Positions 25,094-32,754 of a stretch of 64,000 nt of DNA are shown here, in pieces (the first letter of the stretch is position 1; every line of letters starts with the position of its first letter). Below the pieces are notes generated by a model, which had not been told where the DNA came from, did no database searches, and saw only the letters and a program-made list of their open reading frames with translations. Both the position numbers and the translations under genes were made by a program. This stretch comes from Streptomyces sp. 1-11 (GTDB taxonomy: Bacteria > Actinomycetota > Actinomycetes > Streptomycetales > Streptomycetaceae). The DNA lies in the NCBI RefSeq assembly GCF_007176755.1, contig NZ_BJTV01000002.1:310655-374654 (forward strand). Direction: 5' to 3'.

Positions 25094-25525
25094 TCAGCCG
25101 AGGAAGCTCAGCCGCACCTTGCGGTCGGGGTTGTCCTTGTTCGTGTCGACCAGGCAGACCGACTGCCAGGTACCCAGCTCCAGGCGTCCGCCGATGACGG
25201 GGAGGGTCGCGTACGGCGGCACGAGCGCGGGGAGGACGTGGTCGCGGCCGTGGCCGGGGCTGCCGTGCCGGTGCTGCCAGCGGTCGTCGGCGGGCAGCAG
25301 GGAGTGCAGGGCGGCGAGGAGGTCGTCATCGCTGCCGGCGCCCGTCTCGATGATCGCGACGCCGGCGGTGGCGTGCGGGACGAAGATGTTGAGCAGGCCG
25401 TCGCGGCCGGCCGCCGCCTCCCGCAGGAAGTCCTCGCATTCGCCGGTGAGATCGACGACCCGCTCCCGGGAACCGGTGGCGACGTTCAGCATTCGCGTCG
25501 TGAAGGCATCTGACATGCCCTCCAT
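25094..25525 (-). CDS. YjbQ family protein
   Basis: This 143-residue protein is a compact YjbQ/UPF0047 protein. The conserved histidine-bearing elements are present: FVPHATAGVAIIE, the HRHGSPGHGRDH loop, and the terminal LGTWQSVCLVDTNKD. Some family members show weak thiamine-phosphate synthase activity, but the physiological role is unsettled. The start is uncertain. ATG 25525 gives MEGMSDAFTTRML, while ATG 25516 has GGAGGG too close upstream; I prefer 25525. It converges on the MoxR operon and diverges from the flavin monooxygenase gene. Confidence 0.85.
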   Translation of the reverse strand: MEGMSDAFTTRMLNVATGSRERVVDLTGECEDFLREAAAGRDGLLNIFVPHATAGVAIIETGAGSDDDLLAALHSLLPADDRWQHRHGSPGHGRDHVLPALVPPYATLPVIGGRLELGTWQSVCLVDTNKDNPDRKVRLSFLG

Positions 25526-25621
25526 CCTGACCCATGTGCCGGGTTTCACACGCCAGGCTGCGAGGGTCCGGGGGGCGGCGGACGCGGGAAGATCCGCGAG
25601 CGCCCCGCTGTTGGCAGGGGC

Positions 25622-26716
25622 GTGAGCGAGACGCGCATGGTCGACGTGGTCGTCATAGGCGCTGGACAGGCGGGCCTGTCCAGCGCCTATCACCTGCGGC
25701 GCGCCGGTTTCGAGCCGGAGCGTGACTTCGTGGTCCTGGACCACTCCCCCGGGCCGGGCGGCGCCTGGCAGTTCCGCTGGCCGTCGCTGACCTACGGCAA
25801 GGTGCACGGGATGCACTCCCTGCCGGGCATGGAGCTGACGGACGCCGATCCGGCACGGCCGTCCGCCGAGGTGGTCGGCGCCTACTTCGACCGCTACGAG
25901 CACGCCTTCGACCTGCGCGTACGCCGCCCCGTGGACGTGACGGCCGTGCGCCCCGGAAGCGACGGACCCGACGGGCGCCTGCTCGTGGAGACCTCCGACG
26001 GCAACTGGGCCGCACGGGCGCTGATCAACGCGACCGGCACCTGGGACCGGCCGTTCTGGCCGCGTTACCCGGGTCAGGAGACCTTCCGGGGAAGGCAGTT
26101 GCACACCGCGCAGTACGCCGGGCCGGAGGAGTTCACCGGCCGCCGGGTCGTGGTGGTGGGCGGTGGCGCCTCGGGCACCCAGCACCTGCTGGAGCTGGCC
26201 CCGTACGCGGCCGCCACCACCTGGGTCACCCGCCGGCCCCCGGTCTTCCGCGAGGGCCCGTTCGACCAGGAGGCGGGCCGGGCGGCCGTGGCGCTGGTGG
26301 ACGAGCGGGTACGGCAGGGCCTGGTGCCGAGGAGCGTCGTCTCCGTCACCGGGCTGCCCCTCAACGACGCCGTCCGGCGGGGTATCGCCGAGGGGGTCCT
26401 GGACCGCCGGCCGATGTTCGACCGGATCGTCCCGGACGGAGTGGAGTGGGACGACGGACAGCGGGTGGAGGCCGACGTCATCCTGTGGGCCACCGGCTTC
26501 CGGGCGGCCCTCGACCACCTGGCGCCACTGCGGCTGCGGGAGCCCGGCGGCGGGATCAGGGTCGAGGGAACCCGGGCGACGGCCGACCCTCGCGTCCATC
26601 TGGTCGGCTACGGTCCCTCGGCCAGCACGGTCGGCGCGAACCGGGCCGGGCGCGCGGCCGTCCGGGACGTCCGGCGGCTGCTGGCCGGGGAGCCGTCGCG
26701 ACCGGCCGCCGCGTGA
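25622..26716 (+). CDS. Flavin-dependent monooxygenase/oxidoreductase
   Basis: The 364-residue protein has two dinucleotide-binding folds: FAD-binding VVVIGAGQAGLSSAY near residues 8-23 and NADPH-binding VVVVGGGASGTQHL near residue 177. The linking region contains GGAWQFRWPSLTYGKVHGMHSLPG and ATGTWDRPFWPRYPG, as in flavin-containing and Baeyer-Villiger-type monooxygenases. The substrate is unknown. GTG 25622 is taken; ATG 25637 is possible. A perfect 16-bp inverted repeat lies in the FAD-loop codons. It runs head-on into mltG, with only twelve bases between their stops. Confidence 0.88.
   Translation: MSETRMVDVVVIGAGQAGLSSAYHLRRAGFEPERDFVVLDHSPGPGGAWQFRWPSLTYGKVHGMHSLPGMELTDADPARPSAEVVGAYFDRYEHAFDLRVRRPVDVTAVRPGSDGPDGRLLVETSDGNWAARALINATGTWDRPFWPRYPGQETFRGRQLHTAQYAGPEEFTGRRVVVVGGGASGTQHLLELAPYAAATTWVTRRPPVFREGPFDQEAGRAAVALVDERVRQGLVPRSVVSVTGLPLNDAVRRGIAEGVLDRRPMFDRIVPDGVEWDDGQRVEADVILWATGFRAALDHLAPLRLREPGGGIRVEGTRATADPRVHLVGYGPSASTVGANRAGRAAVRDVRRLLAGEPSRPAAA
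25655..25690. repeat. Perfect 16-bp hairpin in the first codons of the monooxygenase gene
   Basis: ATAGGCGCTGGACAGG (25655-25670) pairs exactly with 25675-25690 across a four-base loop CGGG. It covers codons 12-23, which encode the FAD-binding Gly-x-Gly-x-x-Gly loop. In mRNA it would be a very stable stem about 35 bases after the start codon. Confidence 0.95.
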
Positions 26717-26728
26717 CGCGTCCCCGGT

Positions 26729-27619
26729 TCAGCGCGGCGGCTGGGTGACCGCGGGCTCCAGTGGGCTGCCGCTGGGCTGCTGCGGCGCGGTGCTCTGCTG
26801 CAGCGCGCTGAACTCGGCCACGTTGCGCACGTGTTCGGCGTAGTCGGCGGTGAAGCGGGTGTCCCCGGGCTTGACCGTGACGTAGTACAGCCAGTTGCCG
26901 GAGGGCGCGTTGGTCACGGCGCGGATCGCCTCCGGGCCGGGGTTGCCGATCGGGGTGGGCGGCAGTCCCATGCGCTGGTAGGAGTTGTACGGGCTCGGCG
27001 AGTCGGCGTGCTCGCCGGCGTTGCCGCCGGTGCGGTTCAGCGCGTAGTTGAGCGTGGAGCCCACCTGCAGCGGCATGCCCTGCTGGAGCCGGTTGAGGAT
27101 GACCCGCGCCACCTTCCCCATGTCGGCCGTGACTGCCGATTCGGCCTGGACGATGCTGGCGACGATGACCGTCTGGTAGACGTTCATGGCGTTGCGCTGC
27201 GCTCCGGCGCCGACCGGTGTCACGTCGAACCTCTTGTTCGCCGTGTCGACCATGCGCCGCAGCAGGGACTCCGGGGTGGTGTCCTTCGTGACCGGGTAGA
27301 TCGCCGGGTAGAGGTAGCCCTCCGGGTTGCCCTCGGCCTCCTTGGGCAGCTTCAGGCCCGCTTTGGCGAGTGACTTGAGGGCGCTGCCCGGCGGCAGTTC
27401 GAGTGCTTTGTCGACGGCCTCGTACACCTGGCTCGCGCGCGCGCCCTCCGCGACGACCATCGTGCGGAGCCCGCCCTCCTGCTGGGTGGGACCGCCCGCC
27501 AGGCTCAGCAGCGGCACCGCCACGGCGGTGCCGGCCAGGGCGGCGCCGGTCACGACGAGGACGAGCTTGCCTCGGCGCGTCAGTCGCATCGCCTTCCGTG
27601 GTGGGATGTTCATCTGCAT
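26729..27619 (-). CDS. mltG: Endolytic transglycosylase MltG
   Basis: It cleaves nascent peptidoglycan strands to set glycan length at the outer face of the membrane. The 296-residue protein has a basic N-terminus, one transmembrane helix at about residues 19-39 (LVLVVTGAALAGTAVAVPLL), a LysM-like region, and the YceG/MltG catalytic core. The core contains VIVASIVQAES with the catalytic Glu, LQVGSTLNYAL and YNSYQRMGLPPTPIGNPG. It is somewhat shorter than typical members. A TATTAT hexamer about nine bases before ATG 27619 suggests leaderless expression; ATG 27613 is alternative. Confidence 0.9.
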   Translation of the reverse strand: MQMNIPPRKAMRLTRRGKLVLVVTGAALAGTAVAVPLLSLAGGPTQQEGGLRTMVVAEGARASQVYEAVDKALELPPGSALKSLAKAGLKLPKEAEGNPEGYLYPAIYPVTKDTTPESLLRRMVDTANKRFDVTPVGAGAQRNAMNVYQTVIVASIVQAESAVTADMGKVARVILNRLQQGMPLQVGSTLNYALNRTGGNAGEHADSPSPYNSYQRMGLPPTPIGNPGPEAIRAVTNAPSGNWLYYVTVKPGDTRFTADYAEHVRNVAEFSALQQSTAPQQPSGSPLEPAVTQPPR

Positions 27620-27689
27620 GCGGGAACGATAATACGCATATTGCCGCAAACCCGACATATCATCAGCTTGTCGGCGGTGGCCGCCCGCG

Positions 27690-29492
27690 TCAGCCCGCCG
27701 GTTCCAGTCGGGCGTCCCGGCGCACCAGCGCCGCGTACCGCCCGTCCAGCTCCAGCAGGTCCTCGTGCGTACCCCGTTCGGCGACCCGGCCGGCGTCCAG
27801 GACGACGATCTGGTCGGCGCCGCGGACGGTGGACAGGCGGTGCGCGATGGTGAGGGTCGTGCGGTCGGCCGACAGGGCGTCGATGGCCTGCTGCACGGCG
27901 GCTTCCGTACGGGTGTCCAGGGCGCTGGTCGCCTCGTCCAGGATGAGCACCGGCGGGTCGCGCAGGATCGTGCGGGCTATCGCCAGACGCTGCTTCTCGC
28001 CGCCGGAGAACCGGTGGCCGCGTTCGCCGACGACGGTCTCGTAGCCGTCGGGCAGCGCGGCTATGTGGTCGTGGATCTGGGCGGCCCGCGCCGCCGCGTA
28101 CAGCTCCTCGTCGGTGGCGTCCGGCTTGGCGAAGCGGAGGTTGTCGGCGACCGAGGCGTGGAAGAGGTAGGTCTCCTGGGAGACGACGCCGACGGCGCGC
28201 GCGAGGGTGTCGAAGTCGAGGTCGCGCACGTCCACGCCGTCGAGGGTGACGCGGCCGCCGGTGACGTCGTAGAGCCGGGGCACCAGGCAGCCGAGGGTGG
28301 ACTTGCCGGCGCCGGTCGGGCCGACGACGGCGAGGCTGCCGCCGGCGGGCACGGTGATGTCCAGGCCGTCGAGGACCGGGACGCCCTTGCCGTCGTAGCG
28401 GAACTCGACGCCCTCGAAGCGCACCTCACCCTTGACCTCGTCGAGGTGGACCGGCCGCTCGGGCTCGGTGATGTCGACGGGCAGGTCCAGGTACTCGAAG
28501 ATCCGCTGGAAGAGGGCCAGAGACGTCTGCACCTGCACTCCGGTCGCCAGCAGGCTCACCGCCGGGCGGAACAGGCCCTGCTGGAGGGAGACGAAGGCGA
28601 CGATGGTGCCGAGCGAGACCTGCGGGCCGCCGAACTGGAGGGCGAGCCCCGCGGTCCAGTAGATAACGGCGGGCATGGCGGCCATGACGATCGTGATCAC
28701 GGCCATCCGCCAGCGGCCGGCCATGTTGGACCTGACCTCGAGGTCGACCAGTTGCTCGGACTCCGCGGCGAAGGACGCGGTGAGCGAGTCGGAGCGCCCC
28801 ATGGTGCGGCCGAGCAGGATGCCGCTGACGGAGAGCGACTCGGTGACCGTGGCGGCCATCGCGGCCATCTGCTTCTGGCGCTGGGTGGTGATCTTCTTGC
28901 GTTCGTTGCCGACGCGGCGGCTGATCCACACGAACACCGGAAGCAGGAGCAGGGAGACGACGGTGAGCCGCCAGTCGAGGGCCACCATGGCGACGATCGT
29001 GGCGACGACGCTGGTGGCGTTGGAGACCAGGGAGGTGGCGGTGGAGGTGACGGTGGCCTGCATGCCGCCGATGTCGTTGGCGATGCGGGACTGCACCTCG
29101 CCGGTGCGGGTGCGGGTGAAGAAGGCGAGCGACATGCGCTGCAGGCGGCCGTAGACGGCGGTGCGCAGGTCGTGCATGACGCGCTGGCCGACGGTGGTGG
29201 AGATCAGGGTCTGCAGGACGCCGAAGACGCTGGAGAGGACCGCGCTCAGGATCATGCCGAGCGCGAGCAGGCTCAGCAGACCGGTGCGGCGCTCGGGCAG
29301 CGCGACGTCGAGGATCTCCTTGAGGAGGAACGGGGTGGCCACGGAGACGAGCGACGAGGCGCCGACCAGCAGGCCGACGACCGCGAGGCGCCCGCGGTAG
29401 GGACGGAAGAGCTTCAGGATGCGGCGCACCTGCCGGGGCTGCTCCCCGGCGTCGGCGGGCGGGGTCCATGAGGGTTCTCGTTCGGGATGCAT
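27690..29492 (-). CDS. ABC exporter, fused permease-ATPase
   Basis: A 600-residue half-transporter with six transmembrane helices (about residues 35-310) followed by a nucleotide-binding domain. The ATPase motifs are all intact: Walker A GPTGAGKST, Q-loop SQETYLF, signature FSGGEKQR, Walker B VLILDEATSALD and switch His in IAHRLS. It should act as a homodimeric multidrug or lipid exporter. The ATG is preceded by TAGGAG. It diverges from a MarR repressor across a 112-bp promoter region containing a palindrome that overlaps its -35 element, so MarR repression is likely. Confidence 0.92.
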   Translation of the reverse strand: MHPEREPSWTPPADAGEQPRQVRRILKLFRPYRGRLAVVGLLVGASSLVSVATPFLLKEILDVALPERRTGLLSLLALGMILSAVLSSVFGVLQTLISTTVGQRVMHDLRTAVYGRLQRMSLAFFTRTRTGEVQSRIANDIGGMQATVTSTATSLVSNATSVVATIVAMVALDWRLTVVSLLLLPVFVWISRRVGNERKKITTQRQKQMAAMAATVTESLSVSGILLGRTMGRSDSLTASFAAESEQLVDLEVRSNMAGRWRMAVITIVMAAMPAVIYWTAGLALQFGGPQVSLGTIVAFVSLQQGLFRPAVSLLATGVQVQTSLALFQRIFEYLDLPVDITEPERPVHLDEVKGEVRFEGVEFRYDGKGVPVLDGLDITVPAGGSLAVVGPTGAGKSTLGCLVPRLYDVTGGRVTLDGVDVRDLDFDTLARAVGVVSQETYLFHASVADNLRFAKPDATDEELYAAARAAQIHDHIAALPDGYETVVGERGHRFSGGEKQRLAIARTILRDPPVLILDEATSALDTRTEAAVQQAIDALSADRTTLTIAHRLSTVRGADQIVVLDAGRVAERGTHEDLLELDGRYAALVRRDARLEPAG

Positions 29493-29547
29493 GGGCTCCT
29501 ACGGAGGTGGCGGGCGGCGGCCGGGACCGGACGCCGGCGACTGACGG

Positions 29548-29598
29548 ATCGTAGCTCATTGTTACCTATACTCACAATGAACGGCATCCTGATATTGT
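29548..29598. promoter_or_regulatory. Divergent promoters and MarR operator
   Basis: TCATTGT (29556-29562) and ACAATGA (29574-29580) form a perfect interrupted palindrome. On the minus strand, TTGTGA (29577-29572), an 18-base spacer and TACGAT (29553-29548) make a good promoter for the ABC exporter, overlapped by the palindrome. On the plus strand, TATTGT (29593-29598) ends six bases before the marR ATG, implying a leaderless message, and the palindrome covers its -35 zone. One bound dimer could therefore shut both genes. Confidence 0.7.
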
Positions 29599-29604
29599 TC
29601 CCGC

Positions 29605-30054
29605 ATGACCTCCCCCGATCCCGACGGCCTGCTCGCCGAGCAGTTGCTGCGGCTCACCCGCCGGGTCCACCGCATCCAGAAACGCCATCTGGAGGGACGG
29701 GAACTGGGCGTCACCCCGGCCCAGTCCCGGCTGCTGCGCACCCTCGCGCACTACGGCTCGCCCCCGCGCATGGCCGACCTGGCCGAGCGCCTCGAAGTGG
29801 TGCCGCGCGCGGTGACGACGCTGGTCGACGGGCTCGAGGCGAGCGGCAAGGTGCGCCGGGTGCCGGACCCGTCGAACCGGCGGGTGACCCGTATCGAGCT
29901 GACGGACGAGGGCCGGGAGACCCTGCGCGAAGTGCGCGGAGCGCGCCGGTCGGCCGCCGAGGAGATACTCGCCCCGCTGACGGAGAAGGAGCGCGCGGTG
30001 CTCGGCGTGCTCCTGGACACCCTGGTCGACTCGGACGCAGCCAAGCCCTGCTGA
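29605..30054 (+). CDS. MarR-family transcriptional regulator
   Basis: A 149-residue winged-helix repressor. The recognition region is PPRMADLAERLEVVPRAVTTLVDGLEASGKV, and the wing follows in VPDPSNRRVTRIELTDEGRE, including the conserved Asp and Arg of MarR proteins. Long flanking helices form the dimer interface. It would bind the palindrome in its own upstream region and control the divergent ABC exporter, released by a small toxic ligand. It converges on the PNGase-like gene, with a short GC stem (30074-30096) between them. Confidence 0.92.
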   Translation: MTSPDPDGLLAEQLLRLTRRVHRIQKRHLEGRELGVTPAQSRLLRTLAHYGSPPRMADLAERLEVVPRAVTTLVDGLEASGKVRRVPDPSNRRVTRIELTDEGRETLREVRGARRSAAEEILAPLTEKERAVLGVLLDTLVDSDAAKPC

Positions 30055-30109
30055 ACGCGTGCGGCCGCCCCCGCCCCGCCGGTCTCGAAAGCGGGGACGG
30101 CCGGGGGGC

Positions 30110-31732
30110 TCAGCAGCGGCTGCGGTCCTCGGTCAGCGTGCCCTGCTCCGTGGTCAGCGATCGGTCGTAGCACCCCGCCGAGCCGTACAGGCGGTAGCGC
30201 TCGCTCGACGTGCCGACCGCGTGCCGCTGATCGCGGGGCACGCCGAGCGTGTAGGCGGCGTCGCCGCTGTAGGTGTCGTCGAGCCGCGACCACCCGGTGC
30301 GCCGGCCGTCCTCGTGGCGCACGACCGTGGCCCGGTCGCCCAGGGTGAGCACGGTGCGCAGCCGGTCGTCCGTACCGACGGTGGTGGCGCCGTTCATCGT
30401 GTACGTCCGGTGGGTGCGCGTCGTCCGGTCGGGACCGGCTCCCTGGACCGCGACGGCCTCGTCGTCGGTCCAGGAGGCGTCGAGTCCGTCCGTGTTCTCG
30501 CCGTCGGTCCAGCGGTGCGCGGAGGTGTTGGCGAGGGTGCGGGTGACGGTGGTGGTCACCCGGCCGTGCGAGGTGTCCAGGTACCCGGAGACGGTGAGCC
30601 GGTGCCCGGCCTCGGTGTCGACGCGGTTCTCCGCGCCGGGCGTGTAGACCGAGGAGTCGGCGACGTCGGTCGCCGCGGTGCGGGTGAGCGCCCCGGTGAC
30701 GTGGGCGCGGTGCGCGTCCTGCCAGACCAGCACGTTCACGGGGGCGCTCCACCCGGACTGCCCTGCCGGCACGCCCAGGACGGAGACCTCGACGCGGTGC
30801 GGCCGGCCGTCGTTGAGGATTCCGGCGAACGGCGTCAGGTCGTACTCGACGGGCCGGACGTCGAAGGCGCGCGGCGCCGGCACGACGTACCAGAGGAACG
30901 GGTTGGACCAGCCGCCCGTCCACACGTGGGGGTAGGGCGCGGCGATGCCGGCGAGCTGCCCGTCGACCTTGATCTGCACCTCGCGGTACGGACCGTGGTC
31001 GGACTTGCAGGAGTACGCGGCGGGGTCGGCCACGGTCAGGTACCAGAACTCCTCGCAGCCGCCGCCGGATCCGGTCGCGTACACCTCGGCGACGATGCGT
31101 TCGCTGTTACGCGGGGTGGTGAGGGTGGCGCCGTCGGGTGTGCCGGCGAGGGTGAGGACGCGGTCGGGCGCCGGCACGTCGGGGCGGCCACGGTAGAAGG
31201 TGAGCGTCACCTTGACGTCGATGACGCCGGTGTAGGTGTCGTCCACGACGTTACCGATGAGCATCTCGACGTCCCGCGGGCCACGGAAGACGTCGCTGTA
31301 CCGGGTGACGTCCTTCTCCACGTGCCACGCGATGCCGTCGGGTGACGGCTCCGGCGTCGAGGTGCGCAGGATCTCGGCCCCGCCGACGTGCAGGTAGCCG
31401 AGGCGGTCGAACTGACGGCCCTTCACCTTGCCGTCGAGGCGCAGGACGACCTTGCTCCAGCGGTCGCCGCAGCCCCGCGGCGGTGTGTACGCGCCCCGGT
31501 AGGGGGTGAAGTCACGGAACTGGGTCTCGGCCAGGGTGACTTGGCAGGACTTGGTGTGCGGCCGGGTGACGGGCGGGGCCGCGGTCATCGGGTCGTGCCA
31601 GTCGGTGCCGAACTCGGCGGGTGCGCCCGCGGTCCGCGCCGCCGTCTCGGCGGCCATGGCGCCGGTGCCGAAGATCGTGCTCGCCAGGAGGGTCGCTCCG
31701 GCAAGCATGGACATGACTATCCGTCTTCTCAT
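30110..31732 (-). CDS. Secreted PNGase A-like peptide-N-glycosidase
   Basis: The 540-residue protein has a Sec signal peptide (MRRRIVMSMLAGATLLASTI, cleavage near AMA-AET). The mature part matches the plant-type PNGase A family, with the hallmark segments LRLDGKVKGRQFDRLGYLHVG and AEILRTSTPEPSPDGIAWHV followed by EKDVTRYSD. PNGase A releases N-linked glycans from glycopeptides, so an extracellular deglycosidase for scavenging plant or fungal glycoproteins is likely. ATG 31732 is chosen because it starts the signal peptide; an in-frame codon 33 bases upstream adds only polar residues. It lies 58 bases downstream of the L,D-transpeptidase gene on the same strand. Confidence 0.82.
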   Translation of the reverse strand: MRRRIVMSMLAGATLLASTIFGTGAMAAETAARTAGAPAEFGTDWHDPMTAAPPVTRPHTKSCQVTLAETQFRDFTPYRGAYTPPRGCGDRWSKVVLRLDGKVKGRQFDRLGYLHVGGAEILRTSTPEPSPDGIAWHVEKDVTRYSDVFRGPRDVEMLIGNVVDDTYTGVIDVKVTLTFYRGRPDVPAPDRVLTLAGTPDGATLTTPRNSERIVAEVYATGSGGGCEEFWYLTVADPAAYSCKSDHGPYREVQIKVDGQLAGIAAPYPHVWTGGWSNPFLWYVVPAPRAFDVRPVEYDLTPFAGILNDGRPHRVEVSVLGVPAGQSGWSAPVNVLVWQDAHRAHVTGALTRTAATDVADSSVYTPGAENRVDTEAGHRLTVSGYLDTSHGRVTTTVTRTLANTSAHRWTDGENTDGLDASWTDDEAVAVQGAGPDRTTRTHRTYTMNGATTVGTDDRLRTVLTLGDRATVVRHEDGRRTGWSRLDDTYSGDAAYTLGVPRDQRHAVGTSSERYRLYGSAGCYDRSLTTEQGTLTEDRSRC

Positions 31733-31790
31733 GGGCCCGGTTCTACGGGGATCGGGGGCCCGCACGCAATGAGGCGTGACGCGAACCGGG

Positions 31791-32528
31791 TCACGCCGCC
31801 AGGTGCGCCCGGTCCCCCATCACCACCACAGGGTGCTGGTCCGGGTCCAACGTGCGCAGCAGGAACTCCATGGCCTGCCGGGGCATGCTGACGCAGCCCG
31901 ACGTGCCGCTGCCGTGATCCATGTGCAGCCAGATGGACCCGCCCCTGCCATCACCCTCGGGCCGCCTCGGGTCGTTCGGCGGGGCGCCCCGGACGCGGTT
32001 GTAGTCGATGGCGATGACGTAGTCGAAGTCGTGCCAGTACGGCCTGGCCCACCAGCGGGGGGCGGCGAAGGACCGGTCGCGCGTGTACGGCAGTTCGGTG
32101 CCCGGGTCGCCGAGTGCGCCGCCCGCGTCGGTGAGGGTGTAGACCCCGACGGGACTGCGCCGGTCACCGGAGCGGTGGTGCGTGGTCCACCCCTTCCTGC
32201 CGTTGTGCGCCCGCCATTCCCGTACGCGCCGCCATGCCTCGCCTCGCCGGGTGTAGAGCACGACCGTGGAGCCGGCCGAGTCGGCGCCGTCGCCGTAGAC
32301 GGCCACCACCTGTCCGGAGCCGGCCGGGACACGCCGCCACAGCCCGGGGCCGATCCCGGGAACGCGGCGCGGATCGCCTCCGGCCGCGCCGGGCCGCCCG
32401 GCCCGGCCGTCCGGTTGGGGGGCGCCGCCACCAGGGGATCCGCACGCCGCCAGGGCCGCGAGCAGGATCCCGGCCGCCGTCACCACCCACGCCGCGCACC
32501 GCGCGCTGTCGCTCCGCACGCGGCCCAT
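31791..32528 (-). CDS. L,D-transpeptidase (YkuD) lipoprotein
   Basis: A 245-residue protein with a lipoprotein signal peptide ending LLAALAACGSP, so the Cys is the expected lipidation site. The catalytic YkuD domain contains GVYTLTD, ELPYTRDRSF, and the active site WLHMDHGSGTSGCVSMP with the nucleophilic Cys. Such enzymes form 3-3 crosslinks in peptidoglycan or hydrolyse them, outside the membrane. The usual His before Gly-Cys is replaced by Ser, a known variant. ATG 32528 is taken because it places the lipobox at normal depth. It diverges from the heterodimeric ABC exporter genes. Confidence 0.82.
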   Translation of the reverse strand: MGRVRSDSARCAAWVVTAAGILLAALAACGSPGGGAPQPDGRAGRPGAAGGDPRRVPGIGPGLWRRVPAGSGQVVAVYGDGADSAGSTVVLYTRRGEAWRRVREWRAHNGRKGWTTHHRSGDRRSPVGVYTLTDAGGALGDPGTELPYTRDRSFAAPRWWARPYWHDFDYVIAIDYNRVRGAPPNDPRRPEGDGRGGSIWLHMDHGSGTSGCVSMPRQAMEFLLRTLDPDQHPVVVMGDRAHLAA

Positions 32529-32754
32529 GCTGGCATCGGCCACCGGCTCGTCGGGCGCTCCCGTGCACATTCACCCTGCCGGGTCACGGCCCTCGCCCGC
32601 CACCGGCCTCAGACCCCCGGCCGGAACGCGGCGAATCGCGCCGGCTCCCCGGAAAATCCGGTTGAAATTCACCGCTTCGCGACGCGACCCTTTCACGGCT
32701 TGCTGCCGCCATCCCGCCCTCCCCGCCCTCCCTGACACGAGCCACTGGGACGTC

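Noticed and set aside
30074..30096. Terminator between marR and the PNGase gene
   Set aside because: Only a six-base stem with an eleven-base loop is present; too weak to list as a separate feature.
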